A stretch of DNA of 64,000 bases from an uncultured Clostridia bacterium (GTDB lineage: Bacteria; Bacillota; Clostridia; Lachnospirales; Anaerotignaceae): assembly GCA_945868505.1 (NCBI GenBank), contig CAMBLO010000007.1, forward strand, positions 23,065 to 87,064, given 5' to 3'. The translations under genes were made by a program, and so were the position numbers. This document shows, one piece after another, positions 36,258 to 45,622 of the stretch. A model generated the notes under the pieces. It ran no database searches. It was not told the origin of the DNA and was given only the letters and a program-made list of their open reading frames with translations. Numbering within the stretch: position 1 is the stretch's first letter; the number at the start of each line of letters is the position of its first letter.

Positions 36258-37334
36258 ATGAAAAGAGCATTGGAATTGATCATGAGTTTAATCGTGACAG
36301 CGGCTGCCTATGCACTGATGCATGTTGTGCTTTTTATGGACTTATTCAATCTTCAAACAAAATTGCCTGTTTATGTGCCTACAGCCATATCGGTGATTGT
36401 CGGATTCATATTTTATTTTATTTTTTCTTCGCCACTGTCGGAACTGCTTATGAAAAGGATCTCGCAAACGGAGGAACGCTTGTCCAAGATGAACCTGAAG
36501 GAACTGGCCCTTTCTGTGATCGGCTGCTTTGTCGGTTTGGTTTTGGCAAATCTGATCGGCTTAGCCTTTAACGGATTTGGTGCTTTGGGAACATTTATCG
36601 TTGTTCTGCTGAATGTTGTGTTCGGTATTTTGGGGATTCGTGTGGCAAGGCGGAAAAAGGATGACGTCAATGTTCGTTCCCTGAAAGAAGTGCTGATGAC
36701 AACGCCTCCCAGTACCACAGAGGATTCTATCTATGGCAGACCAAAGATTCTGGATACCAGCGTTATTATTGATGGGCGTATCTTAGACCTGCTCCAAACG
36801 GGCTTCATCGAAGGAAAGATTATCATTCCTGATTTTGTACTGGAAGAACTGCGGCATATTGCCGATTCGGCGGATAGCTTGAAACGGCAGAGAGGCCGCC
36901 GTGGCCTGGATATCCTCAATGAGATTCAGAAGCAGTTGGCAGTGCCTGTAGAGATCAAGGAATTTACCACGGCACAGCCTATGGAAGTGGATTCCATGCT
37001 GCTGAAAATGGCGGACAGTATGGATGCTTTTGTTGTGACCAACGATTTCAACCTGAATAAAGTTGCGGAATTTCAGGGCGTTCACGTGCTGAATATCAAT
37101 GAGCTGGCAAATGCCATCAAGCCTGTGGTGCTGCCCGGGGAAGAGATGAAGGTGACCATCATCAAAGCCGGCAGGGAAGCAGGACAGGGCGTTGCCTACT
37201 TGAACGACGGTACAATGATCGTCGTGGAAGGCGGCAGCAGACATATTGGCGAAACAAAAACAGTTATCGTTACCAGTGTGCTGCAAACATCGGCAGGCCG
37301 TATGATTTTTACAAAAATGATCGCTGCGGCGTGA
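36258..37334 (+). CDS. Membrane PIN-TRAM domain protein (YacL family)
   Basis: This 358-residue protein has four N-terminal transmembrane helices (to about residue 135), a PIN nuclease-like domain (KILDTSVIIDGRILDLLQTGF, PDFVLEELRHIADS, MADSMDAFVVTNDFNLNKVAE with the acidic metal ligands) and a C-terminal TRAM RNA-binding domain (MKVTIIKAGREAGQGVAYLNDGTMIVVEGG). It is thought to act as a membrane-tethered RNase or RNA-binding protein; the target is unknown. ATG at 36258, 8 bp after GGAGG; an upstream GTG would sit on the ribosome site. Confidence 0.9.
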   Translation: MKRALELIMSLIVTAAAYALMHVVLFMDLFNLQTKLPVYVPTAISVIVGFIFYFIFSSPLSELLMKRISQTEERLSKMNLKELALSVIGCFVGLVLANLIGLAFNGFGALGTFIVVLLNVVFGILGIRVARRKKDDVNVRSLKEVLMTTPPSTTEDSIYGRPKILDTSVIIDGRILDLLQTGFIEGKIIIPDFVLEELRHIADSADSLKRQRGRRGLDILNEIQKQLAVPVEIKEFTTAQPMEVDSMLLKMADSMDAFVVTNDFNLNKVAEFQGVHVLNINELANAIKPVVLPGEEMKVTIIKAGREAGQGVAYLNDGTMIVVEGGSRHIGETKTVIVTSVLQTSAGRMIFTKMIAAA

Positions 37335-37346
37335 AGGAAAGTTTGA

Positions 37347-37380
37347 TGAAGGGCTTCGGGGGAATCCTCAAGCCCTTTTT
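37347..37380 (+). terminator. Terminator between the PIN-TRAM gene and ispD
   Basis: Arms AAGGGCTT and AAGCCCTT separated by 13 bases, then a T run. It is short and ends 20 bp before ispD, so partial read-through into ispD is likely. Confidence 0.65.
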
Positions 37381-37400
37381 CTATGAAAGGCGGGAGAGGT

Positions 37401-38096
37401 ATGAAACCTATCAGCACAGCTGTGATTGTGGCAGCGGGAAAGGGCAAGCGCATGGGGACAGAAATCAGCAAGCAATTTTTGCCCCTTGGCGGAAAGGAAA
37501 TACTGGCTCATACGGTGGAAAAATTTGAACAGGCGTCAGCCATTCGGGATATCGTTTTGGTGACAGGTGTGGATTCCCTGCAGGATATGCAGGATATGGT
37601 GCAGGAATACGGCTGGAACAAGGTGGTTTCCGTTACGGCAGGGGGAAAGGAACGGCAGGATTCTGTTTATAATGGGCTGAAACAGGTCAGTGAAGATACA
37701 GAGATCGTTCTTATCCATGATGGGGTGCGCCCCTTTGTAACAGAAGAGATCGTAGAGGATTCCATCGCAGTTGCTCTGGAAATGGGCGGCTGTGTGGCAG
37801 GGGTGCCTGCGAAGGATACCATCAAGGTCTGCAACGGAGAAAACATTGCCGTTGCCACCCCGGACAGAAGCACTCTCTGGCAGATTCAGACCCCTCAGAC
37901 CTTTCGGAAGGATTTGATCTTACAGGCATACGAAGCAGCCAAAGCAGATGGCTTCATTGGCACGGACGATGCTTCTCTGGCGGAACACAGCGGCTATCCC
38001 GTGAAGGTCATCATGGGCAGCTATCGTAATATCAAAATCACCACAAAGGAAGATATGCTCATTGGCGAAGCATTTTTAAAGGAGGATACCCCATGA
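37401..38096 (+). CDS. ispD: 2-C-methyl-D-erythritol 4-phosphate cytidylyltransferase IspD
   Basis: IspD makes CDP-ME in the non-mevalonate isoprenoid pathway. The 231-residue protein has the nucleotide-binding loop [51 protein letters not shown], and the C-terminal [29 protein letters not shown]. The ATG with GGGAGAGG is preferred over a start 18 bp upstream. ispF, often adjacent, is absent here; rnhA overlaps by 4 bp (ATGA). Confidence 0.96.
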   Translation: MKPISTAVIVAAGKGKRMGTEISKQFLPLGGKEILAHTVEKFEQASAIRDIVLVTGVDSLQDMQDMVQEYGWNKVVSVTAGGKERQDSVYNGLKQVSEDTEIVLIHDGVRPFVTEEIVEDSIAVALEMGGCVAGVPAKDTIKVCNGENIAVATPDRSTLWQIQTPQTFRKDLILQAYEAAKADGFIGTDDASLAEHSGYPVKVIMGSYRNIKITTKEDMLIGEAFLKEDTP

Positions 38097-38560
38097 AAAC
38101 AGTGACGATCTATACGGACGGTGCTTGTTCCGGCAACCCTGGTGCAGGGGGCTATGGCGTGGTACTGCTCTACGGCGCAGCCAGAAAAGAGCTTTCCGGC
38201 GGCTACAGACGGACCACTAATAACCGCATGGAGGTGTTGGCAGTTATCAAGGGACTGGAAGCCTTGAAAGAACCTTGTAAAGTTAACCTTTACAGCGATT
38301 CCAAATATGTGGTGGATGCCATTGAAAAGGGCTGGGTGGTGAAATGGAAGCAAAACGGCTGGATGCGGAATAAAAAGGAAAAGGCATCCAACGTTGACCT
38401 GTGGGAACGGTTGCTGGTTTTATTGCAGAAGCATCAAGTTTCTTTTATCTGGGTGAAGGGTCATGCGGATAATCTGGAGAATGAAAGATGCGACCAACTG
38501 GCCCGTGCAGCCATCCAGAGCGATAATTTGCTGGAGGATGAAAAGTACGGCATTGTATAA
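38093..38560 (+). CDS. rnhA: Ribonuclease HI
   Basis: RNase HI cuts the RNA strand of RNA-DNA hybrids. The 155-residue protein carries all four acidic catalytic residues: D9 in [11 protein letters not shown], Glu in NNRMEVLAV, Asp in [10 protein letters not shown], and Asp in ERCDQLAR. The basic handle and KGHAD loop are also present ([15 protein letters not shown]). It is translationally coupled to ispD, an unusual partner, but neither gene shows a defect. Confidence 0.95.
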   Translation: MKTVTIYTDGACSGNPGAGGYGVVLLYGAARKELSGGYRRTTNNRMEVLAVIKGLEALKEPCKVNLYSDSKYVVDAIEKGWVVKWKQNGWMRNKKEKASNVDLWERLLVLLQKHQVSFIWVKGHADNLENERCDQLARAAIQSDNLLEDEKYGIV

Positions 38561-38646
38561 GAAAAGCCTGTAGCCTGACTCCTTCCAAAGGATGAAAATC
38601 CGCGGGTATTGTCGTGCGAATCCCTCGGGGGACGGCAGAAATCTGA

Positions 38647-38675
38647 TTGACACTTGCGGAAATATATGTTAGTAT
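38647..38675 (+). promoter_or_regulatory. Promoter for the cold-shock gene
   Basis: TTGACA (38647-38652), 17-bp spacer, TAGTAT (38670-38675), leaving a leader of about 40 nt with AGGAGG. Confidence 0.85.
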
Positions 38676-38722
38676 CAGTCTGTAACAAATTTTTATCTAT
38701 CTATGTAGGAGGATTTTAAAGA

Positions 38723-38923
38723 ATGAAAAAAGGTACAGTAAAATGGTTTAACGCAGAAAAAGGTTTTGGTTTCATCTCCGTACCTGGTGAAGACGATGTA
38801 TTCGTACATTTCTCCGCAATTCAGGCTGAAGGCTACAAAACACTGGAAGAAGGTCAGGAAGTAGAATTCGAAGTTGTTCAGGGTGCTAAAGGCCCTCAGG
38901 CTGCAAACGTAACACGTGCTTAA
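38723..38923 (+). CDS. Cold-shock protein (CspA family)
   Basis: This 66-residue single OB-fold nucleic-acid chaperone has RNP1 (K13-G-F-G-F-I18) and RNP2 (V26-F-V-H-F30), and the usual start [17 protein letters not shown]. It would melt RNA structure and aid translation. It is monocistronic, with a good promoter, AGGAGG site and a terminator about 70 bp downstream. Whether it is cold-induced cannot be told. Confidence 0.96.
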   Translation: MKKGTVKWFNAEKGFGFISVPGEDDVFVHFSAIQAEGYKTLEEGQEVEFEVVQGAKGPQAANVTRA

Positions 38924-38990
38924 TCGATTTTAATTATAGACCGTAATGCGAAAGCATGCAGATATATACATTTGATTTTGGTTATGCAAA

Positions 38991-39023
38991 AGAGGCTCTC
39001 CGTTTTTGGGGAGCCTTTCTTTT
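38991..39023 (+). terminator. Terminator of the cold-shock gene
   Basis: Arms AGGCTCTCC and GGGGAGCCT with loop GTTTTT, followed by TTCTTTTATT. A small ATGC-GAAA-GCAT hairpin lies upstream in the same 3' UTR. Confidence 0.85.
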
Positions 39024-39072
39024 ATTGTTTGCGTTTTCGTGCGCAGATTTTGCAGTTTTTTTGGTGGAAAGA

Positions 39073-39101
39073 TTGCATGGCGGAAAACTGTGTGATACAA
39101 T
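39073..39101 (+). promoter_or_regulatory. Promoter for typA
   Basis: TTGCAT (39073-39078), 17-bp spacer, TACAAT (39096-39101), 50 bp before the start codon. Confidence 0.7.
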
Positions 39102-39150
39102 AAAGTGTCGTACGTAAGAGAAATTTGAATGTGAATGGAGTAATCATAAT

Positions 39151-40983
39151 ATGAATCAGAATATTGAAAATATCAGAAATGTTGCCATCATTGCCCATGT
39201 TGACCATGGCAAGACCACTCTGGTGGACCAGATGCTGAGACAGAGCGGTATTTTCCGTTCCAATCAAGAGGTACAGGAAAGAGTCATGGACAGCGGCGAC
39301 ATTGAAAGAGAAAGAGGTATTACCATCCTTTCTAAAAACACCGCTGTAAACTATGGTGATATCAAGATCAACATCATCGATACCCCTGGTCATGCAGACT
39401 TCGGCGGCGAAGTAGAACGTGTACTGAAAATGGTAGATGGCGTTGTGCTGGTGGTGGATGCTTTTGAAGGCCCTATGCCCCAGACAAAATTCGTTCTGCG
39501 CAAGGCTTTGGAACTGAACCATCCCGTTGTTGTCTGCGTAAACAAAATAGACAGACCCGAAGCACGCCCCAATGAAGTCATCGATGAAGTTCTGGAACTG
39601 TTCATGGAACTGGATGCTAACGACGATCAGTTGGATTCTCCCTTTGTCTTTGCTTCCGCAAGAGGCGGCTATGCTTCCGAAGACCCTACAGCAAGGGAAG
39701 GGGACATGAAACCTCTGTTTGAAACCATCATCAACCATATTCCCGGCCCCAAAGGAGACCCTGAAGCACCCCTGCAGGCCCTGATCTCTACCATCGACTA
39801 CAGCGAATATCTGGGTCGTATCGGTATCGGTAAGATCGAAAACGGTGTCATTCGCGTGAATGACGAAGTTGTTGTTTTGAATATGCACAATGAAGAAACA
39901 CAGAAAAGAGTACGCATTTCCAAGCTGTACCAGTTCGAAGGCCTGCAGAGAGTGGAAGTAAAGGAAGCAGGCGTGGGCAACATCGTTGCCCTGAGCGGTA
40001 TCGAAAATATTATGATTGGCGATACCATCTGCTCCCCTGAAAAGCCCGAACCTCTGCCCTTCGTAAAGATTTCCGAACCCACCTTGTCCATGAACTTCTC
40101 TGTAAATGACAGCCCCTTTGCTGGTCAGGAAGGCAAGTATGTTACATCCCGTCAGATCAGAGACAGACTGTTCAAGGAACTGAATACAGATGTCAGTCTG
40201 CGTGTGGAAGATACTGATAATATGGACAGCGTAAAGGTTTCCGGTAGAGGCGAGCTGCATCTTTCCATCCTGATTGAAACCTTGCGTCGGGAAGGCTATG
40301 AATTCCAGGTTTCCAAGCCCGAGGTTCTGCTGAAGGAAATCGACGGCAAAAAATGCGAGCCCATGGAAGCAGTTACCATTGACGTACCCGAAGAATTTGT
40401 CGGCAATGTCATTGAGAAGCTGGGCAGCAGAAAAGGCGAAATGACAAATATGTATCCCGCAAAGGGCGGCTATACCAGACTGGAATTTTCCATTCCTGCG
40501 AGAGGCCTGATCGGCTACCGCAGCGAATTTATGACAGATACCAAGGGCAACGGCATCATGAACTCCCTGTTCGATGGCTATGAACCCTATAAAGGCGATA
40601 TCGTGACACGTTCTCAGGGTTCTCTGGTGGCTTTTGAAAGCGGCGAAGCCATCACCTATGGTCTGTATAACGCTCAGGAACGGGGCGACCTGTTCATCGG
40701 CGCAGGCGTAAAGGTATATGAAGGTATGGTAGTCGGCAGAAACTCCAGATCCGACGATATGGATATCAATGTTTGTAAGAAAAAACAGCTGACAAACACC
40801 CGTGCCAGCGGTTCTGATGACGCACTGAAACTGACCCCTCCCATCCAGATGTCTCTGGAACAGTGCATGGAATTTATCAGTGACGATGAACTGTTGGAGG
40901 TAACCCCCCAGAACCTGCGTATGCGGAAAAAGATTTTGGATAACACACAGCGCAGAAAAGCGAGAAACCGTGCAAATAGTTAA
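39151..40983 (+). CDS. typA: Ribosome-associated GTPase TypA/BipA
   Basis: TypA is an EF-G-like GTPase that helps 50S subunit assembly and stress adaptation. The 610-residue product has G1 IIAHVDHGKTTLVDQML, switch I RERGITILSKNTAV, G3 IIDTPGHADFGGEVER and G4 CVNKIDRPEARP, followed by EF-G domains III and V-like parts and the TypA-specific C-terminal domain (VKVYEGMVVGRNSRSDDMDINVCKKKQLTN). Typical length. The flippase gene follows after 30 bp and is probably co-transcribed. Confidence 0.97.
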   Translation: MNQNIENIRNVAIIAHVDHGKTTLVDQMLRQSGIFRSNQEVQERVMDSGDIERERGITILSKNTAVNYGDIKINIIDTPGHADFGGEVERVLKMVDGVVLVVDAFEGPMPQTKFVLRKALELNHPVVVCVNKIDRPEARPNEVIDEVLELFMELDANDDQLDSPFVFASARGGYASEDPTAREGDMKPLFETIINHIPGPKGDPEAPLQALISTIDYSEYLGRIGIGKIENGVIRVNDEVVVLNMHNEETQKRVRISKLYQFEGLQRVEVKEAGVGNIVALSGIENIMIGDTICSPEKPEPLPFVKISEPTLSMNFSVNDSPFAGQEGKYVTSRQIRDRLFKELNTDVSLRVEDTDNMDSVKVSGRGELHLSILIETLRREGYEFQVSKPEVLLKEIDGKKCEPMEAVTIDVPEEFVGNVIEKLGSRKGEMTNMYPAKGGYTRLEFSIPARGLIGYRSEFMTDTKGNGIMNSLFDGYEPYKGDIVTRSQGSLVAFESGEAITYGLYNAQERGDLFIGAGVKVYEGMVVGRNSRSDDMDINVCKKKQLTNTRASGSDDALKLTPPIQMSLEQCMEFISDDELLEVTPQNLRMRKKILDNTQRRKARNRANS

Positions 40984-41013
40984 GAAGCATTGAAAGATAA
41001 ACAGAGGTGCACC

Positions 41014-42648
41014 ATGGCAGCAAAAGCAAAGAAAAAAGGCGGATCCTTCATCAAACAGGCGGCGATTTTGGCAGCGGCCAGTTTGCTTGTGCGCTTTTTA
41101 GGCTTTATTTACCGCCTGCCCCTGACAAATATGATCGGGGACGAGGGGAATGCCATTTATGCCGGCGGGTATTATATCTATACCTTCCTGCTGATTTTAT
41201 CCTCGGCGGGGCTGCCGGCGGCGATTTCCAAGATGGTTTCCGAGCGTATCGCTCTACGACAGTATCGAAATGCCCATCGGGTGTTTCAGGCGGCATTGGT
41301 GATTTCAACCACCCTTGGTGTATTTTTTGCCGTTGTGATGGGGTTAAGCGCCCATCAGTTGGCAAATCTCATTGGTATTCCCGACAGCTATTATTCTCTG
41401 CTGACCCTTTGCCCTACATTGGTCATTGTAGCCATCATGTCTGTATTCCGTGGGTATTTTCAGGGGATGCACACCATGGTGCCTACAGCCATTTCTCAGA
41501 TTATCGAGCAGGTATTCAACGCCTTTTTCAGCGTTTATCTGGCGTGGATTTTCTTAAGTGTAAATGTGCCTGAAGGGCTGGAGAAAAATATCCCTCTGGC
41601 TTCTGCCGGCGGTACCATGGGTACCGGGGTTGGTGCATTGGCGGGCTTGATTGTGGTGATTTTTGCCTATTGTCTCATTCGTCCCTATCTTTTATGGCGG
41701 GCGGAACGATGCAGACAGCCCTATGAAGAAAGCAAACGCCAGCTCATCGGCAAGGTGCTGCAGACGGCATGGCCCATCATTGCCGGAACGGCGGTATTCA
41801 GTATTACCAACCTGATTGATATGGGTATGGTGGTAAATATTTTGCAGAATACAGGTTTTACAGAGCATGAAGCAGAGGTATTATACGGGCAGCTTTCCGG
41901 TAAATATGTCACATTGACCACATTGCCCGTAACCATCTCCACAGCCATTGCAACGGCAGTATTGCCCAGCATTGCGGCATCTGTGAAGCTGAAGGAAAAG
42001 AAACAGGTTCGCAGAAAGATGGCTTTGACCTATCGCATTTCTATGATTATTTCTGTGCCTGCGGCAGTGGGTATCAGTGCCCTTGGCCCTCAGATTATCC
42101 AGATGCTGTTCCCCAGAGCCAGCGACGGCGGTATGCTGCTGACAGTGGGCGGTATCTCCATCATCTTTTTGGCGCTGTGCCAGACCTCTACAGGCATCCT
42201 GCAGGGCATCGGCCATATCAAAATTCCTGTAGTGGGGGCGATTTTGGGTGCCATTACTAAGGTTATCCTGAATCTGCTGTTGATTCGGATTCCTTCCATC
42301 AACGTATTGGGGGCAGTTCTTTCCACTACAGGCTGCTATCTGGTGGCGGCAGTATTCGACGTGATTATGCTCTCCCGCAGAACAGGGACGAGGTTCGACT
42401 TCATGGGCAGCTTCCTGAAGCCTGTCATCGGCTCTATTGCTATGGCGGCAGGCACATTGGGCAGCTACCATCTCTTCTTTGCCCTTATTGGCAGCAATAC
42501 CATTGCTACATTGCTGGCGATTTGCGTAGCGATTGCCGTGTATGGTCTGGTGATGCTGCTGATCAAAGGCATCGTGGAAGAAGATTTGCAGACAGTGCCC
42601 GGCGGTGGCAAACTGATTCGTATTTTAAAAAGATTACGGTTATTATAA
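41014..42648 (+). CDS. SpoVB/MurJ-like polysaccharide or lipid flippase (MOP superfamily)
   Basis: This 544-residue polytopic membrane protein has about 14 helices and belongs to the oligosaccharidyl-lipid flippase group that includes stage V sporulation protein B and YtgP. Family-like stretches are QAAILAAASLLVRFLGFIYRLPLTNMIGDEGNAIY, SSAGLPAAISKMVSE and the mid-protein TLPVTISTAIATAVLPSIA. It probably flips lipid-linked cell-wall precursors; whether in vegetative growth or spore cortex synthesis cannot be told from sequence. The ATG with AGAGGTG is preferred over a TTG 24 bp upstream. Confidence 0.88.
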   Translation: MAAKAKKKGGSFIKQAAILAAASLLVRFLGFIYRLPLTNMIGDEGNAIYAGGYYIYTFLLILSSAGLPAAISKMVSERIALRQYRNAHRVFQAALVISTTLGVFFAVVMGLSAHQLANLIGIPDSYYSLLTLCPTLVIVAIMSVFRGYFQGMHTMVPTAISQIIEQVFNAFFSVYLAWIFLSVNVPEGLEKNIPLASAGGTMGTGVGALAGLIVVIFAYCLIRPYLLWRAERCRQPYEESKRQLIGKVLQTAWPIIAGTAVFSITNLIDMGMVVNILQNTGFTEHEAEVLYGQLSGKYVTLTTLPVTISTAIATAVLPSIAASVKLKEKKQVRRKMALTYRISMIISVPAAVGISALGPQIIQMLFPRASDGGMLLTVGGISIIFLALCQTSTGILQGIGHIKIPVVGAILGAITKVILNLLLIRIPSINVLGAVLSTTGCYLVAAVFDVIMLSRRTGTRFDFMGSFLKPVIGSIAMAAGTLGSYHLFFALIGSNTIATLLAICVAIAVYGLVMLLIKGIVEEDLQTVPGGGKLIRILKRLRLL

Positions 42649-42668
42649 GTATGATATAAAATAGAGAG

Positions 42669-42735
42669 AACGCTTTGCAAAGAAGCGTTTTCGTGTGAAC
42701 AAAAGGGAGAACCTGAAAGAAAGGCTCTCCCTTTT
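42669..42735 (+). terminator. Two tandem hairpins between the flippase gene and uvrC
   Basis: First AACGCTT/AAGCGTT (42669-42689) with a short T tail. The second, stronger one has arms AAAAGGGAG and CTCCCTTTT (42701-42735). Together they probably end the typA-flippase transcript. A TATAAA-like box (near 42654) lies before them, so uvrC could also start here. Confidence 0.65.
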
Positions 42736-42755
42736 ATGCAATAGAGAGGAAAGCG

Positions 42756-44630
42756 GTGAGGTCTGTGTTTGATATTCAGGAGGAATTGAAAAAATTGCCC
42801 CAGAAGCCGGGGGTCTATCTGATGAAGGATGAAAACGGTCATGTGATTTATGTAGGCAAGGCTGTCAACTTGAAAAACCGTGTGCGGCAATATTTCCAGA
42901 GCAGCCGCAACCAGACGGTCAAGACCCGCTCCATGGTGCCGAATATCAAGGAATTTGAATATATCGTGACGGATTCGGAAATGGAAGCGTTGCTGCTGGA
43001 ATGTAACCTCATTAAGAAATATCATCCATATTACAATATCCTGCTGAAGGATGACAAGACCTATCCCTATATCAAGGTGACGGCGCAGGAGCAGTTTCCC
43101 CGCATTTTCATCACCCGCAGGATGACCAAGGATAAGGCGAAATATTATGGGCCTTTTACGGATGTGTTAGCCATGAAGGAAACGGTGGAGACATTGCATA
43201 AGCTGTTTCCTATCCGAAAATGCAAGAAGGTATTTCCCAGAGATATCGGCAGAGAACGCCCCTGTTTGAACCACCATATCGGTCAGTGCATCGCCCCCTG
43301 CAGCGGAAAGGTATCGGAGGAAGAATATCAAGGATATATCAAGGATGCCATGGATTTTCTGGAAGGAAAGCATGAGGGCATTCTGAAAAAAATGGAGCAG
43401 GAAATGATGGAAGCGGCGGAAAATATGGAATTTGAAAAGGCGGCTTCCTTGCGGGATAAGATTCGCTCCATCAAAAGCGTGGCAGAGCGGCAGAAAATGT
43501 CCAATATGGGCTTGGGAGATGTGGATGTCATTGCATTTGTGCGGGCTTTTGAGGAATGTCTGGTGCAGGTATTCTTCATCCGCAGCGGCAAAATGACAGG
43601 CAGAGAGAATTTCACCCTGACTGCTTTCGAAGAGCAGAGCCGAGGGGAAATTTTGACTGCTTTCGTGAAGCAGTTTTACAGCGGCACAGCCTATATCCCC
43701 AAGGAAATCATTTTGCAGGAAGCATTGGTGGAAGAGGAAGCAGAGCTGATTGCGGAATATCTTTCCGAACGGCGAGGCAGCAAGGTAACGTTGACGGTAC
43801 CTGTGAAGGGCGAAAAGCATAAATTGGTAGAATTGGCCCATAAAAATGCCATGCTGATTTTCGAGCAATTTGGAGAAAAGCTGAAACGGGAAGAACAGCG
43901 TACCAAGGGCGCCATGGAAGAGCTGCGGCAGGCTTTGGGCTTGTCGGGAGAGCTGAAACGGGTGGAAGCCTACGATATTTCCAATACCCAAGGCTTTGAA
44001 TCCGTTGGTTCCATGGTGGTTTTCGAGGATGGGCGCTCCAAAAACAGCGATTACCGCAAATTCAAGATAAAAACCGTGGTCGGTCCCAATGATTATGCCT
44101 CTATGAAGGAAGTCATTACCCGCCGCCTGAATCATGCCCTGAAGGAAAAAACGGAAGGCAAAACCAGCAGCTTTACCCGCCTGCCAGACCTGATTCTGAT
44201 GGACGGCGGTAAGACACAGGTACACGCGGCGGAGGAGGTACTGATGGCCTTTGGCATGGATATCCCCGTCTGCGGCATGGTGAAGGATGATAAACACAGA
44301 ACAAGAGGGCTTCTGTTCCATGAAGAAGAGATTCATATTCCCTTGACCTCCGAAGGTTTCAAGCTGGTGACCCGTATTCAGGATGAGGTGCATCGTTTTG
44401 CTATCACCTACCACAGAAAACTGCGGGACGAACGAAATCTTCATTCCGTTCTGGATGACATCAAGGGCATTGGGCAGGTGCGGCGAAAGGCTCTCATGCA
44501 CCATTTTGGCAGCATTGAAAAAATCGCCGAAGCGGAAGTGGCAGACCTGCTGGAAGTGGAAGGCATGACCATCCCTGCGGCAGAGCAGGTATATCTCTTT
44601 TTCCATCAGGAGGAATTGCAAAAGGGATGA
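42756..44630 (+). CDS. uvrC: Excinuclease ABC subunit C
   Basis: UvrC makes both incisions in nucleotide excision repair. The 624-residue protein shows the GIY-YIG domain (QKPGVYLMKDENGHVIYVGKA), the UVR motif for UvrB binding (EMMEAAENMEFEKAASLRDKI), the RNase-H-like 3'... 5' endonuclease region with AYDISNTQG, and the C-terminal helix-hairpin-helix (LDDIKGIGQVRRKALMHHFGSI). Start is GTG at 42756, 7 bp after GAGAGG; a second GTG three codons on is also possible. No defect seen. Confidence 0.95.
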   Translation: MRSVFDIQEELKKLPQKPGVYLMKDENGHVIYVGKAVNLKNRVRQYFQSSRNQTVKTRSMVPNIKEFEYIVTDSEMEALLLECNLIKKYHPYYNILLKDDKTYPYIKVTAQEQFPRIFITRRMTKDKAKYYGPFTDVLAMKETVETLHKLFPIRKCKKVFPRDIGRERPCLNHHIGQCIAPCSGKVSEEEYQGYIKDAMDFLEGKHEGILKKMEQEMMEAAENMEFEKAASLRDKIRSIKSVAERQKMSNMGLGDVDVIAFVRAFEECLVQVFFIRSGKMTGRENFTLTAFEEQSRGEILTAFVKQFYSGTAYIPKEIILQEALVEEEAELIAEYLSERRGSKVTLTVPVKGEKHKLVELAHKNAMLIFEQFGEKLKREEQRTKGAMEELRQALGLSGELKRVEAYDISNTQGFESVGSMVVFEDGRSKNSDYRKFKIKTVVGPNDYASMKEVITRRLNHALKEKTEGKTSSFTRLPDLILMDGGKTQVHAAEEVLMAFGMDIPVCGMVKDDKHRTRGLLFHEEEIHIPLTSEGFKLVTRIQDEVHRFAITYHRKLRDERNLHSVLDDIKGIGQVRRKALMHHFGSIEKIAEAEVADLLEVEGMTIPAAEQVYLFFHQEELQKG

Positions 44631-44640
44631 TTTTAGGGTA

Positions 44641-44649
44641 TGCTATACT
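44641..44649 (+). promoter_or_regulatory. Extended -10 promoter before hprK
   Basis: TGC followed by TATACT (TATACT at 44644-44649), with no good -35 box; 47 bp before the hprK start. Confidence 0.5.
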
Positions 44650-44695
44650 TAGGAAAAAATTTGGTTTTAATTTTTAGGAAGAAAGGGGGAAACCC

Positions 44696-45607
44696 ATGTA
44701 TTCTGCGGAACTAAAGAAGATCATTGAGGCCTTTGACCTGGAAAATATGCTGCCCGAGCTGGACTTGGAAGGGCGAGCTGTCATCAAAAAAGAGATCAAC
44801 AGGCCTGCTCTGCAGCTGACGGGTTTTTATGAACGCTTCGACAGCGACCGTCTGCAGGTTATCGGGCGGGTAGAATATAGCTATCTGCTGAGCCTGAGTG
44901 AGGAAAAACGAAAAGAAGCTATCCTTCATCTGTTTCAGTATCGGATTCCTTGTCTGATCGTCTGCAAACAGCTGGAAATTTTCCCGGAAATGCTGGAATA
45001 TGGCAGAGAATATGATGTGCCCATCTTCCGCACCGCCCAGTCTACTACCGAATTTACAGCGGAACTGATCTTCTGGCTGCGGGAAGAATTGGCAGACCGT
45101 GTCATGATGCACGGGGTTTTGGTGGATATCTATGGGGAAGGTGTTCTCATTACCGGTGCCAGCGGTATCGGGAAAAGCGAGACTGCTCTGGAGCTGATCA
45201 AAAGAGGACACCGTTTGATTGCCGATGATGCAGTGGAAATCAAACGGATCGCTGACAGACGGCTGATCGGTTCTTGTCCGGAACTCATTCGTTATCTGAT
45301 CGAATTGCGGGGTATCGGCATTATCAATGTAAAAGAACTGTTCGGTGTCGGTTCTGTCAAAGACCAGAAGACCGTCGATCTTGTTATCAAGCTGGAGGTT
45401 TGGGACGGTAAGACGGGTTCCTATGACAGACTGGGCTTGAATGAAGAATATATTGAAATTTTGGGGAATAAGGTGCAGTTGAACACCATTCCTGTGCGCC
45501 CCGGCAGAAACGTGGCGATTATCTGCGAATCTGCCGCTATGACAAATCGTCAGAAAAAAATGGGAAAGAATACAGCACAAGATTTTGCGAACCGTATCGG
45601 GAAATAA
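44696..45607 (+). CDS. hprK: HPr kinase/phosphorylase
   Basis: HprK phosphorylates and dephosphorylates the regulatory serine of HPr and Crh, setting carbon catabolite repression. The 303-residue protein has the N-terminal domain, catalytic H139, P-loop G154-A-S-G-I-G-K-S161, DDAVEIKR, and the signature region ELRGIGIINVKELFG. All key residues are intact. It starts a five-gene run with murB, rapZ, whiA and a Crh-like gene that is its likely substrate. Confidence 0.96.
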   Translation: MYSAELKKIIEAFDLENMLPELDLEGRAVIKKEINRPALQLTGFYERFDSDRLQVIGRVEYSYLLSLSEEKRKEAILHLFQYRIPCLIVCKQLEIFPEMLEYGREYDVPIFRTAQSTTEFTAELIFWLREELADRVMMHGVLVDIYGEGVLITGASGIGKSETALELIKRGHRLIADDAVEIKRIADRRLIGSCPELIRYLIELRGIGIINVKELFGVGSVKDQKTVDLVIKLEVWDGKTGSYDRLGLNEEYIEILGNKVQLNTIPVRPGRNVAIICESAAMTNRQKKMGKNTAQDFANRIGK

Positions 45608-45622
45608 GAAGAAGGTGAAATA

